Numbered from the stretch's first letter, positions 33,595 through 45,183 are shown. The stretch: 64,000 bases of DNA from Linum tenue (GCA_946122785.1 CAMGYJ010000002.1:53593703-53657702); one strand, 5' to 3'. Made by a program: numbers and translations. Notes: generated by a model from the sequence alone, not told the origin.

Positions 33595-34489
33595 TGGTTC
33601 AATATGGTGTCTCATGTTGATTCTCAAGATAGAAGATTTGAAGGTATGGATGATTCTTGCGAGCTTAATAAGATACAAAAGTTGTTTGAAGTCTCTCAAC
33701 AAGCCAATGGAAATAGAAGGGAACTCAGAAGGTTCCTCCTTGAAGAGAGATACCCCAAGGTAAGAGTTCAAGACACGACGAAGAAAAAAAAATGTGAGCA
33801 AGCTATCTCCCATTCTCGAATACGAAGAATCCGGGGAATGCTTTCCATTCACGGATGAGGACACTTGCCCAAAGGAGTTTAGTTTCTTTGATCATGAACA
33901 TTGTTTTTCGAATATGACTTTTGAATCTCAAGCACCGGATGAGGCATCCGAGAGACTCCATGGTCTTCATTTGGGACTTCACCACAAGTATAATTTCTAT
34001 GAAGAATCATCGGTGGAGAATGGAGCTCTTACCTCTTGATCTCACGGAGTCATGTCTGGCCAAAAGACTTTAAAAGATGCGCTAGTTGGGAGGCAACCCA
34101 ATGATTCGTTTTGCATATATTTTCCTTTTTCTTTTTTGAATAATTGATTAAGTAGAGGATTGGAATTGAATAGATGATGATTGATAAGACTTAGCCCTCG
34201 CCTTGTCTCATTTTCTGGATGTTGATTTAGATGAATGATTAAGCTTCACTTGTTGACTCTTGTTTAGTTGATTTGAGTTGATTAAGGAGATTCTAGGATT
34301 ATTCCTTTTCATTGAACTATATCTCCCTCTAGGTCCTCCCTTCTTCACAAGCTTTAGTTTCACTCAAGTGTGAGGGAGCTTAGAGAATTGATAAGAGTTA
34401 TTTGGAAGTTCTTTTTATGGTATGTGATGTTTGGATTGATGGTTTGTGCATATTGTACTACTTGTTTTGAAGGATAATTTACAAGAACA

Positions 34490-35880
34490 AGGGAATGGCG
34501 CGTAGAGAGAGTTCTTCCAACATAGAATTTCTTGAACTTCTTGTCCTCGCCATGACCATCGGAAGAAGAAAAGAAAATTCGGATCAAAGGAAGTAGTTGT
34601 TGAAGAACCGAATCTACCATCAATCTCTCCCCATCTACCAAGGGAAATTTAACAAGAAAGTCAAGGCAATGTTAGAGGCGACATGGATCATCTTACTCAT
34701 TTTTATTTGGACAATTCCCTGAAAAGTTTAAGACCAAAATTCCTTGGCTTCAAGAACTTCCTCTTGGCGAGAGTACATGTCTCAACTGGATACTCTTTGC
34801 ACAGCTAGGGATCGAGGACGCAATTCGTTCGAAGATTTAGTAGTTGGAGTGGCTTAAATTGTTATCCATTCAAGAGAACATCTACAGGGTACTTATTCTG
34901 GAATTCATTAGCACTCTTACCATTCAAGATATGCGAGGTGTCGCTGACCTTCAAGACAACATCCCATTCAAACTAGGAGGAGAACATTGCCAAATGTCGA
35001 TCCCGGCAAATTTCGTTTACTCACCGAAAGCTTTTGCTACCTTGACAAGTGAATCCAACTTCCCATGTTTCATGCCTTTCTATAAATCCGAATTTAAGAA
35101 GTCCAACAGTCGACCATTGGATGTCAAACTATCGAAGGCTAGTGGGGTGAAACCATACTAACGTTTAATCTACCATGTGATTGCTAGCTCCGGGGTGGAA
35201 AGAACCGAAGCAAGGGCAATTAGACTGCCCGAGATGTCATTTTCTTCCACAACATGCATCTTCCTCAATCGTTTCACCTCGATTTGGCAATTCTGTCCAT
35301 CTTCAAGTGATATGAAGCGGATCATCGGCTCACTTCCCTTCATGGAGGAGCTTATGTCACTTGACTTGCAAAGTATTTCGGAGTCGACTTCTTGGCTGTG
35401 CAATTTTGGTTGGATAGTAGGACTACTCCTATATCCTTTGAAATCTTGAAGTCCATAATTAAAGTGTTACATTTGAGTGATGATGGAGTTTAGGGAGTAC
35501 GTGGACTTCCATTTCCAGCCACTAACACATTGCATATGGAGGGTATTGTGTTCCGTCTTCCGGAAGCCACCGCGGTAAGAGGACGAAAAGAGCTAGTCAA
35601 TGAGGAAGAACAAGTTGAAAGCATGTGTGATGGAGGAGAGGCGGATCTATCCACTTCTCATCCGGTTCCCCCACCACTCAACCATGAAAGGGATCTCTGA
35701 TTTGAAGAAATGATAGCGGCAATCCTTCACAATCAAAGGAGGGAGAAGGAAGCGCGGCTCCATATCATGGCATGCATCCATGCTATAATGAGATGATGGA
35801 TATCCCGATTGAAGATGTATCGCTCGAATTTGTTCGCTCACCTTCCCCTCTGCCATTCCAAGAATAAGAAGAATGAACCT
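34490..35880 (+). pseudogene. Athila ORF (env-position, PF03078-like), broken
   Basis: It starts near ATG 34496 (MARRESSSNIEFLELL). Later frames show LLSIQENIYRVLILEFISTL and DNIPFKLGGEHCQMSI, the YRxLTLEFLSTL and FxLGG pattern of the Athila ORF1/plant transposon protein domain. Further pieces are out of frame (VIASSGVERTEARAIRLPEM near 35177). Role unknown in the family; it occupies the position of an envelope gene. Confidence 0.6.
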
Positions 35881-37358
35881 CTAAGGAGGATTAAGTACTA
35901 GGCATCCAGGGCCTAAGTCCTATCTTTCTTTTTCTTTGCTCTTCTTTTCTTTTCCATAAACAATGTTTAATTATTGCCTTCTTTTCGTTCTAATTTTCGT
36001 ACTTTAAATATTCCCGTAGTAGTCGTAACCTTAATTATATTATTTACTTATGGTACCTATATCTTATAATCGTCTTCCTCTATTTCTTATGCGCTTTATC
36101 ATTGTGAAAACCACAAGGAAGACAAAGACATGCACTTGTGTACCTTCACCAACCCACAACCCTATCTATGGTTACCTTTATGATCTTCTCTTTTGATCCT
36201 CCCTTGATAATGAATGTAAGATGTTGATTATTGCTTATGGGAGTGTATGCTAGCGATTGAGCATGTTTGTGGTGTTAAATGGCTTATTGATTGTGTTTTG
36301 GAACCTAGAATGCAATACCCAAATTTTTTCAAATTTGAGGGTTCCAAAACACCTTGTTTCTTGCAACTTCCTACTCGATATGCTTTGAATTTATAGTTAA
36401 TTTATTTGTTTTGCTCGATAGGGCGTAGTTGCATGATTAGATTACCGGTGTATGAAGTTTTACTCTCTTCTTCCTCTTTGGTGAGTCGATAATGTTTGCT
36501 ATTTTAGGAAGCACATGTGTTTGGGACTCTCCACCACTTTTGAACTTGAAACTTCCAAAAATATGTGCTCAATTTTGAAAAAAAAATCTTTTGGAAAAGA
36601 GGTTCTCACGTGAGAGGCAACCGAGCATAGTGTTTGAGTTAAGCCGTCAAAGGGCTTTGCTGTTGGCTCGGAGTGCCATTTAAGGATGTGTTTGGGGATC
36701 GGATAGCTTTACCACGTCCCGACAATTTTTCACTACTTACCATCCCCCAAACACCTCTCCTCCTCACAGAATCGTGTAGCAAGGTACATTGTACTTTTAG
36801 CGATTCAAGATATCTCAACTCTCGTTTGTACCCAACATGTGTGGCAACCAAATGTGGAGTGTAGGCTGGGAAGTGGTGCTCAAGCTAAGATGAATCCGCC
36901 CATCAACTTCCCCACATGTGACCTTGATAGGGAAGGCAAGGCAATGATCCATCCGCTCTTGGTCATGAGGGAGAGATGCTTGTTTGCAAGGAGTTTGCAA
37001 AAGTTTGGTTCAATGCGCGTCAATGTTGAAAAAGGAGACCGATGAAATGATAACTCCTAAATTGTAATAAACAATAAATAGCACCCTGAAGAGTTCTTGT
37101 GCTTAATTGAATGTTCATCCCGAGAAGTCCCCCAGTGCACACCTTGAATGTTCATCCCGAGGTAGTAGGTATGGTCCTCACCAAGGACTTTGTTTTTTCA
37201 CAGTAAGATGATAGTAACGCTTACTTGTCTTGTCTTCGTCTACTCTTTTGTATGCAATGAAGAACTAGAGTGCACTCCTCGTTGATTTTATCTATCAAGT
37301 TGCATTGGTTTGAGTAGGTTTGCTTGGGGACAAGCAAACGCCTAAGTGTGAGGGAGTT
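35881..37358 (+). other. 3' untranslated part of the Athila-type element
   Basis: No supported frame. It ends with CTTGGGGACAAGCAAACGCC and the purine tract before the 3' LTR, both typical of Athila-type elements. Confidence 0.6.
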
Positions 37359-37741
37359 TGATAACACTCAAATTGGTTTTATTTACCCTTCATATTTAGG
37401 TTTGCTTCATGCTAATCCATCTTCATAATCAAAGAATGTCATCGATTGCATCCCAATTCCGTTCCTTTTTAATTATGTCATGATTTTATGGTGGTTTACA
37501 CGATACATGTGAAATAGGTACGAAAAATGGCACATGTGAATCCTCCAACACAACCCCTTAAACCAATTGAAAAATAAATATCAACAATGTTGGAAGTAGG
37601 CTAGGGTATCGGGACCCGAGTGAACACGACCTTGATTCCCACTATATGACAACGTCATTATAGGTTAAACTTGGCTTGGAATGTGGTAGTTATTGATACG
37701 TGTAAACTACTGACAATGACGTTCACGGAATGAATCGATTA
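37359..37741 (+). repeat. 3' LTR of the Athila-type element, internally deleted
   Basis: It starts TGATAACACTCAAATTGG and matches 29558-29740 and then 30868-31071 of the 5' LTR, so about 1.1 kb is missing between them. Confidence 0.75.
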
Positions 37742-37823
37742 AAATGGTTGGAGATTAACTCAAAAAGTATAGTGGATCTTATGGATCCTTCTGTATCAGA
37801 CCACTACTTATCTACCAAATCGG
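37742..37823 (+). pseudogene. LINE ORF2 endonuclease, continuation after the Athila-type insertion
   Basis: Reads LEINSKSIVDLMDP then SVSDHYLSTK, the end of the endonuclease domain with its SDH motif. The reverse transcriptase is missing: the LINE is cut at about 37823 by another LTR fragment. Confidence 0.7.
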
Positions 37824-38257
37824 GCTCAAATCACGGTCCCAGTTCACGACCGTGAACTCAAGGCGGGGACCGTAAATCTCGTGCCAAAACGCACCGCATC
37901 ACTAACTTAGTTTACGGTCTCTAGTTTGGGTTCACGGTCTTACGGCCGTGAACTGGCTTGAGTCAAGTGAGAACCAAAATGGCTCCGGACGTCGGGCGGT
38001 TCACAGTTTGCGGCTCAGTTCACGGTCTCCCTGACCGTGAACTCACTGCTTCCCCGTGATCTGCTACTACCTCCATCCTTTGACCCGATTTTGCGCCTTT
38101 TTGTCCAACTTTCGACTCCAGGGTTGGTTCCATCTGCTATAGACTGAAATGCACAAAATGAGACAAAACCCAGCGTAAAACCAAACCTCCTAGAGCATAA
38201 ATGCCTCATACGACTAAGGAAAACGGGGGTAAAAAGTGTACAATTAAGCCCGAATCA
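37824..38257 (-). repeat. LTR fragment of another Athila-type element, minus strand
   Basis: Reading on the minus strand, a purine-rich tract GTCTAAGCGTGGGGGAG is followed by TGATTCGGGCTTAATTG, so an LTR begins at about 38257 and runs left to the LINE break. It carries the GACCGTGAAC/GTTCACGGTC words also seen in the 5' LTR at 29760-30110. Confidence 0.6.
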
Positions 38258-38720
38258 CTCCCCCACGCTTAGACGTTTGCTTGTCCCTAAGCAAAACATT
38301 TTCAACCAAGGTGATAATCTATCAAAATAACTTGGGGACAAATCAAAAGGCAAAAAGTGGTGAATCTCAATGGCTATTGGGCATCAACGCTTGAACCGAC
38401 ACAAGCAATACCCGCATCCCCCACAAATGACATTCGAATGCATCAAGAACGTGCAAATGAAAAGTTTTCACCTTGTTCACAAATCAAAACAAGTCTCGAC
38501 CGGATACTCACTTATAGGGCAAAAGCGTATATGCCTTAATCCAATCTCTTAGTAAACCAGAAGTCCGGGTATCGTCTCTCAGGGACTGGTTCACCCTTAT
38601 ATTCTTTCAATTTTATAGAGCAAACTATAAGTGAAAATAGTTTAATGAGACTAATTTCTAAAATCAAAATAAACTAAACAAATTAAGCAAATGAAAACTG
38701 TCGGGAGAAATTCAATGGGA
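38258..38720 (-). other. Internal 3' end of the minus-strand Athila-type element
   Basis: On the minus strand it contains GCTTAGGGACAAGCAAACG next to the purine tract. No coding frame is supported. Confidence 0.45.
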
Positions 38721-38739
38721 GAAAGCTATGGGAAACACC

Positions 38740-39142
38740 AGGACCATGATAATAGGGTGGAGACCGTGAACGAGGACAGTTCCAGAAAATTTGAAACACA
38801 CCGTTTTGGCTCGAGATCACGATCTGGGAGTTATGTTCACGATCTTAGCGAACGTGAACAGAAGCCTTCGTCTGTGAACCTCGGCTCGGGCTATATAAGG
38901 ACGAGAACCCTTCTTCTTCACATCACGTCACCCCCATCGCCGGAATCCTCTGAAACTCGTCGAAAAACCGCGGCATTCCGCTGTTTTTCATCGACTTCCG
39001 GCCACCCATTTTCAAAACCAAGCACAGACCTAGAATCACCACTCCCGGGCGCACCTTCGCCAAAGTTTTGTGCCAATTCGGCTCAAATTTTTTCCGAGGT
39101 GGGCGATATCCGACGAGCCTTCAGCGACACTTCGACGAACTT
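38740..39142 (+). repeat. LTR-like fragment with a TATA box
   Basis: Contains CTATATAAGG (TATA at 38892-38899), CACGATC/GAACGTGAAC words upstream, and a C/T-rich leader. It abuts gypsy integrase sequence without the preceding parts of an element, so it is a rearranged fragment. Confidence 0.45.
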
Positions 39143-39771
39143 GTGTAGATTTTGCATATAATAGGACTGTTCATTCTACCACTAAATTTTCACCATTCGA
39201 GATTGTGTATGGATTTACTCCTTTAGCCCCATTGGATTTGTCTCCATTACCTATCAATGAGTGTGTGAATTTAGATGGTGCGAAGAAAGCAGAGTTTGTT
39301 CGAGGTTTGCACGAGAAGGCGCGGCTGAACATAGAGAGACAAATAGAGCAGCTTCTGAAGAACGTGAATAAGCAGCTGCGTCCTTAATGATTCGAGCCAG
39401 GAGATTGGGTCTGGGTGCACATGAGGAAGGAACATTTTCCCCATCAACGACGTTCAAAGTTGCTGCCTCATGGAGATGTCCCTTTCAAGTCCTCGCCCGC
39501 ATCAATGACAATGCCTACAAGAATGATCTGCCGAGCGAGTATGGTGTGAGTGCTACGTTTAATGTTGCTTACTTAGCTCCTTTTCTTGAAGACGAATAAG
39601 ATTTGAGGGAAAATCCTTTTCAAGTGGATAGGGATGATGAGCGCATCAACACCAAGGCAATCTCAAGTCCAACTCTTGTGCGAGAGGAACATGGTTCGAT
39701 CACTAGAAGTCAAGCCAATACATTCAAGGGTCGACTTCAAGCTTATTTGGCCCAGAACTTCACCAATATGT
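39143..39771 (+). pseudogene. Ty3/gypsy integrase C-terminal remnant
   Basis: Reads FAYNRTVHSTTKFSPFEIVY, then PLAPLDLSPLPINECVNLDG and KARLNIERQIEQLLK, then a stop, and [11 protein letters not shown] and [13 protein letters not shown] pieces in other frames, ending with FNVAYLAPFLEDE. This is the end of a gypsy integrase with its C-terminal linker, common in plant polyproteins. The catalytic core and everything upstream are missing. Confidence 0.8.
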
Positions 39772-39779
39772 AGGCCTAC

Positions 39780-40400
39780 TTGTTCGTGGGACGAGAAGTG
39801 ATGATCATTGGAGTTGGGGTTGCTTCAGGCCAAAAACCCGACCATGGAGGAGAAGACCCGAGCGGGTAATTTGAGGCCACGACTGGGTAGCACGAGCATA
39901 ACACCCCCCGTCCTTGAAGCCTAAATACCCGACCGGATATTTGAGAGGGGAGGTTGGGTATTTTGGGTCGGCTGTTACCGATGAGTTTTTTATTTCATTT
40001 GCAGATTATGTGACTTTTACACCAAAACTCGGGTTTCTTTGTTATTTTTGGCCCAAAAGCTTTGCAGCCTATATAAGGGGCAGAACTAAGTCCTTTAGAG
40101 GGTAATAAACAATTTAGTTCAGAAATCAAACCCTAGAATTGGTCGTTTGATCACCAACTTCTCTTCTTCTTCTTTCTTGATCGTGAATAGATTCAGCAAG
40201 AGGAAACCGACTTTTTTGCTAGCTCATCACCCAGTCGAATAGTCCTTCGTATACCTGGCCCTATTCCAGACGTGTGGATTTGGTTTGGGTTATTATCCGC
40301 TTTGTTATTGTTGTGCTTCTAATCTACCTTAGTTGCGTTTCTGATTGTTTAAGTCCTGGAGTTAGAGCCTCGGCTTATATTATCATTTGAGACACGTCAC
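39780..40400 (+). repeat. 3' LTR of the gypsy remnant
   Basis: It follows the integrase end and holds a TATA box TATATAAG (40070-40077), then a leader with CTCTTCTTCTTCTTTCTTG and GTATACCTGGCCCTATTCC. Boundaries are approximate because there is no partner LTR. Confidence 0.55.
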
Positions 40401-40402
40401 CT

Positions 40403-40680
40403 TTAGCAGCTTGATTCACCATCAACTATCAAGGTGTTTGTGTCGAGGGTCTTGCCAAAGATGTTGATCATTTGTTCTTGTGCATACCCATGATGAGGGA
40501 AAGAATGAAGCAATCCTTGATATCCCTCGCACGATTCGTACAATGACTCATGAGGTCGTTGTCGGAATCGAGCAATTTGGTCTTTTAGCTCATCGGTTTT
40601 CCACGAAGGGAAGAACTCGTCAACGAATGCTTGGATCAACACCTCCCACGTGCAAAATGACCCTTACATCTGATTATAAT
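40403..40680 (-). pseudogene. Gypsy Gag fragment, minus strand
   Basis: The minus frame reads LIQAFVDEFFPSWKTDELKD, ESLYESCEGYQGLLHSFPHH, GYAQEQMINIFGKTLD. This matches the FYP-x-KT..LR..I..F.Q...ESLYE-WERFK-LL--CPHH core of Athila-type Gag, and is only about 80 residues long. Confidence 0.7.
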
Positions 40681-40689
40681 TATATTAGA

Positions 40690-41350
40690 ATATTCTAGAG
40701 CCTCTTAATTGTGTGCACATGAGGCATGGAAACCTCAAGTATGAGAAAGACAAGATTATAAATTTAAAGTATGGTTACTAGGTTTTGTATTTAGTGCACT
40801 CACTTTTTTAGGTGCGTGCTATGCATCAGCGTCATAACTTTCATTGCATTTTATGTTAAAACGATGTCAACCGTTACTTTGTGATGATGGACAAGAAAAT
40901 AAATGAATTTGCACAAAAATCATTCAAGATTTACTTTGATTTGAAGGATTCAGGGTTTATCGATTACGGATTTATAATTTGCGGTTTAGGATTTATGATT
41001 GAAGGTCTAGAGTTTAGGGTAATGCCCTGATTATGTGTGATCCTACGTTACATGCATCATATTAGACTAATGCTTCCATAAAAGTTCATAATTCATTATC
41101 TTAAATCTAATTTTAAATTAGGTGCATTGTGTACACTCCTTTGTGCGAATGCACTGCATAAATTACCATAATTAGCAATTAAAATGGTGCAATGGTGCAA
41201 ATCCTTATAGAGTTAGAACAACATTGGCTTCCACTAATTATTTATTTAGACTTGAAGCAAATCCAAAGCTAGTTATGCCTATGTTTGATCCAATTTTTAT
41301 AAATGTCTTTCTGCTTCAAAAGCCGGAGGAGGGCCAAATACCTTTAAAAA
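40690..41350. other. AT-rich spacer, no gene seen
   Basis: No frame or repeat ends supported. Confidence 0.5.
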
Positions 41351-41354
41351 CTTG

Positions 41355-42555
41355 GGCCCATTTAGTATCATTTTGTTGCTGTTGTGGTTGCAGTGGTGTT
41401 GTGTTAAGAGATGTACAACCACAACAGGAAAAAAACAGAAAACACAAACCTGTTTAGTTGATAAATCTGAAAAATCATGAAAGCTTACAACAAGAAACAA
41501 AAACGCGTTTAGTTACACTACTATAAGAACTAAAAACCAGAATAGAGACATATGTTTCAATATTAAGCAAAGTCTCACAAAAGTCAACATACCTAACATC
41601 AATCATGTTCCTTACAAAAAAAAAATACTAAACATGATTATCACTCCATAACTGGTTAGCAATTTCATCACGCTTCTCGGCCATCTCACGTGTTGCTGCA
41701 TAGCTGACCTTGAACTCAGTGAGTGGTAGTTCAACCCTAGAAGTCGAACCTTCTTCATCTTCATAATTTTCATATTCATGAAATAGTTTATCATCTTCGG
41801 CATGAATCTTGATGAAATTATGTAAGGCGCAACAAGCAATGACAATACTTGTTTGCTTCCTCAAGCTAAACGACCGCTTGAACTTTAGAATTGAAAACCT
41901 TGCCGTTAAAACTCATAAGCAACGCTAAATCACATTACACAGACAATATAATATTTGCCTTTCAAGAAGTTGAATTTACCTGTTGCGGGGAGTCGGAGTG
42001 AGGCTTCTATGGAGGGGAAGTGGTCGACGGTGAGACTGGTGGCGGCGGCAGGGTCGAGCGGCGGCGGGTGGACGAGCGGGCGGACGAAGGAGACTTGCGG
42101 CGGTGGCTGGTTCGAGCAGGGGCGGCTGGTCGCGCGAGGCGCGGAGGTGGCGGGTCGCACGGGAGGCGCGGAGGTGCCGACTGTAATGGAGAGGAGATGG
42201 CTGGGGAGTTGCTCTCGTTCGAGAGAAAATGGAGGGGTTAGGGTGACTGATATGTTCAAGTAAGTAGGGTTTGGGGGTGGTATGTGTTAAAAAAGAATTT
42301 TTTTTGCTTCCGTGGGGATTCAAAAACTGATCTGGTTTAATGAAATCAAGCGCCCAACCAGTAGAATCCCGTGTGCAACATGTTCAAGAATCATATCCAA
42401 AGCAATAAAATGTTGTTTCTCATATTTGGGCTTTGTTGTGCAACTCTGATTCACAACAGAAAATAAAAATCCAACTAAACACGATTTTTTCTTGGTTTTT
42501 CAAATTTCTTAAAACACAACAGAAAACAAAAACAAGCAACAATACTAAACGGGCC
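41355..42555. mobile_element. PIF/Harbinger-like element, internally deleted
   Basis: Ends are GGCCCATTTAGTAT and, on the opposite strand, GGCCCGTTTAGTAT. Outside them both sides read CTTG (41351-41354 and 42556-42559). Counting the extra G/C pair as part of the element gives 3-bp flanks that do not match exactly, so the duplication length is unsure. The interior encodes the end of a Harbinger-type transposase on the minus strand, plus a GC-rich stretch (41990-42240). Confidence 0.7.
41628..41935 (-). pseudogene. Harbinger-type transposase (DDE_Tnp_4), C-terminal remnant
   Basis: The minus-strand frame contains ARFSILKFKRSFSLRKQT, then IVIACCALHNFIKIHAEDD and EMAEKRDEIANQLW. The IVIACCALHNFI block is the hallmark near the end of HARBI1/ALP1-type nucleases, and the REMRDxIANxLW end is also typical. 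The catalytic part is absent. Confidence 0.82.
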
Positions 42556-42559
42556 CTTG

Positions 42560-43395
42560 GGTTTTGAAAAGCTGTATAGTACTTTTGTATAACAAAAAAG
42601 CAGAAGCTCCGATTTGGAGCTTCTGCAAAACCTATTTTGAAACTACAATATTATCCTTACCATATTTTAATTTTATTTAATAAAACATAATTTTTTTTCA
42701 ATTATATTATATTAAAAAATAAATTAAAAAAATATTATTATGTAATATAAAAGAGATGTATCAATATCCTTTTTTACTGCTTTTTATTTTTTATAAATTT
42801 TTATTCATATTTTATATTATAAATTCATTTTAGTCGTTGTACATAATCTCTTATATTAAAAAAAACACTTTTAATAGTTTTCGTTCAAAAAATGAACTGA
42901 TTTTTGTTCAAAATTACTTCTCTAAAAGGTCGAGCCAAAAATTGCGTATGCAAAACTGCAACAAAGCCAAACTAACCTCTATCATAACAGTTTTCTTTAT
43001 TCACCAAATCTTCACTCGTTTGGTGGGTACGTAAGCCAAAAATTGTTAATCACAACTATATCAAGAAACAACAAAAGTCCATAAATATCGGGTGAGATAC
43101 GATTTGACTCAATGATCTTTGAACATCTTGTCTTTGTGTATGTCTTTGTCACCAAGGGGTACTAGAGAACAATGAGTAGAGACCCTTCAACGCTACGATA
43201 TTGGAATTAATTCAAATAATATAATTATTAATTAACCACCTTCAATGATCGATGTGAATAATTAATAACAATAATAGTTATTATTAGTTAGTGCATTAAA
43301 AGGGAAGTGACTCGTTTGTGGCTGTATTAATTAGCAGAAACAAATCCGAAGCGATCATGTAGGTAGCCATCATTAGATGATGGTATATATATATA
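42560..43395. other. AT-rich spacer, no gene seen
   Basis: Very AT-rich, with no supported feature. Confidence 0.5.
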
Positions 43396-43803
43396 GGTGA
43401 CTACTTTGGTGTATTCACAAAAATGCGTGCGTTCAATGCACCCAACTCAAAAACTAATTTTAAGGTATCGAATTTTGAATTTTAATTTGTAGAATTAGTG
43501 TAATATGATGGTATAACATATTATAACAACTAATTAGTGAATTATCATAAGCCCTAAACCTCCAATTTTGAGTTCTATTCCTAAACCCCAAATTGTAAAC
43601 CCTAACCCTAAATCTCTAAATTCTAAATAATTCAAATTAAAGTAAATCTTTAGAGGTTTTGTGCAAATTCATGTGCGTTATTGTTCATCACATCATAAGT
43701 GATGATTGACATCATTTTGACATAAATCGCATGTTTAAAATGACGGTTATGAAGCGAGTGCACTGAATACACCCAAAAAAGTGAGTGCGCCAAAGACGCC
43801 ACC
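43396..43803. mobile_element. Mutator-type MITE with CCCTAAA-rich interior
   Basis: The left end GGTGACTACTTTGGTGTATT mirrors the right end, read on the opposite strand as GGTGGCGTCTTTGGCGCACT. It is flanked on both sides by ATATATATA (9 bp, low complexity). The interior has a stretch of CCCTAAACC and AACCCTAACCCTAAA words (43550-43615). Confidence 0.6.
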
Positions 43804-43997
43804 ATATATATATAATTATATAAATTATCATAGAGTTAAACTCGAGCTGAACTCCTAATCTTAATTATAAGTGAAGTAATTTTAAAAAATGAGCCGACTT
43901 GAGTTCGACTAAACTCAACTCGTTTATAAATAAGTCGAATTCGCGTTCGGTTCGTTTATTAACGATACAAATCTAAACAAAACAAAACTCCTCGATT

Positions 43998-44627
43998 TTG
44001 ACTGGCCGGATGAGTCGACAGTGGATTGATGGGATCCATCGAGCATGGAGATTTGATCTCCTTGCAGGATATCTTAGCCCTTCTGACCTCAAACAGGTGG
44101 CGACCACCCCAATTGGACCGGACTCACTGGATGACATCTGGGCTTGGAGATTCACGGACAGTGGTGACTTCACAGTGAAATCTGCCTACCACGTGTTCCA
44201 TAACCTGATTCGAAGGGAACAGAATGTCCAGATGGTTGACACATCGAGTAAAGAAAGATGGAAATGGCTATGGAGCCTCTCCCTACCTCCCAAACTGAAG
44301 TTCTTTATTTGGAAGTGTACTAGAGGAGCCCTAGCAACGAAGGAAAATATTTTCTCTCGTCGATGCTCGGTGACTAAAGCTTGCCCCATATGTGCTGAAG
44401 CTACAGAATCGATCCATCATACTTTGTTCGAGTGCCCACACGCGGCAGCTGGGTGGTTCCAGGGCTGGCCTTCACTGGTGGTCCCCCCCTTGTCCACCCC
44501 AATTCTTGATTGGCTCTTCGCACTGCAAGACAGGTATTCTCTTCCCACTGTCCAAAAGGTTGTCTTCTTGTTGTGGCAGACGTGGAAGGCCAGAAACGAG
44601 TTTATCTTCAGGGGAAAAATCCCTTAG
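43998..44627 (+). pseudogene. LINE ORF2 zinc-binding domain (zf-RVT)
   Basis: An open stretch of 209 codons reads WAWRFTDSGDFTVKSAYHVF, LPPKLKFFIWKCTRGALATK, CPICAEATESIHHTLFECPH and FLLWQTWKARNEFIF. This is the zf-RVT domain that follows reverse transcriptase in plant LINEs (C-x2-C...H-x3-C). The reverse transcriptase is missing upstream. Confidence 0.85.
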
Positions 44628-44757
44628 CCCCCTTGCACCAGTTCTAAGGCTGTGACTGAGTCGCAGCAATGGGATAACTGCCCTGCCAAAACAACAACCT
44701 CTCCCCCCTATTCAGTTAGATCCACCCCCGAATCATTCTACTCCACCGCCAAGTATT

Positions 44758-45183
44758 CATGTGTTTGAAATACAGTGTGATGGTTCATTTTTTGAAACAT
44801 CACAAGAGGCGGCATATGGCGTTGTTATCACGAATGCCCATGGACAAGTATGTGACGGGGTAGCTGAATCCCTGCATTGTTTTTCACCAATTGAAGCAAA
44901 AGCAAAAGCGTTATTGAAAGGAACACTTCTGGCCACCAACCTCCAGGGTCCCTGTCTGGTCTGATCAAATTGCCTTACCATCATCAATGTTGTGCAAGGA
45001 CACTTGAGGCCGTGGCCACGGCGTGTTGCAGCATGGATTGGATGCATTAAGAAAGCGCTCGAGGACCACCCCTGGATCAAGATCTCACACATCAAGAGGG
45101 CTGATAACACGAAGGCAAACTGGGTGGCCAGATCTAGAGCAAAAATGTATTTCCTTTTCAATGGATTCAGGTACTTGATGTAA
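44758..45183 (+). pseudogene. LINE RNase H domain (RVT_3 type), broken
   Basis: Reads FEIQCDGSFFETSQEAAYGV, VAESLHCFSPIEAKAKALLK, then a stop after LLATNLQGPCLV, and resumes in another frame with IKISHIKRADNTKANWVARS. These are the D-G-S, E-A and ADxxAxxxA positions of the RVT_3 RNase H domain. Confidence 0.75.

Larger units (their letters stand above)
29558..37741 (+). mobile_element. Athila-type gypsy derivative lacking reverse transcriptase and integrase
   Basis: Flanking AAATG (29553-29557 and 37742-37746) forms a 5-bp duplication. The 5' LTR is about 1.5 kb; the 3' LTR is reduced to 383 bp by an internal deletion. After the 5' LTR comes TTTTTGGCGTCGTTGTTGGG, matching the Athila leader TGGCGCCGTTGCCGGGG with changes. 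The order is gag, zinc knuckle, protease, then directly an Athila-type ORF in the env position, and a purine tract GTGTGAGGGAGTTT before the 3' LTR. No RT, RNase H or integrase frame was found in any part. Confidence 0.8.

Noticed and set aside
41976..42323. Proline/arginine-rich frames on both strands of the GC-rich stretch
   Set aside because: Several overlapping frames arise from the GC bias inside the Harbinger-like element; none shows a domain.
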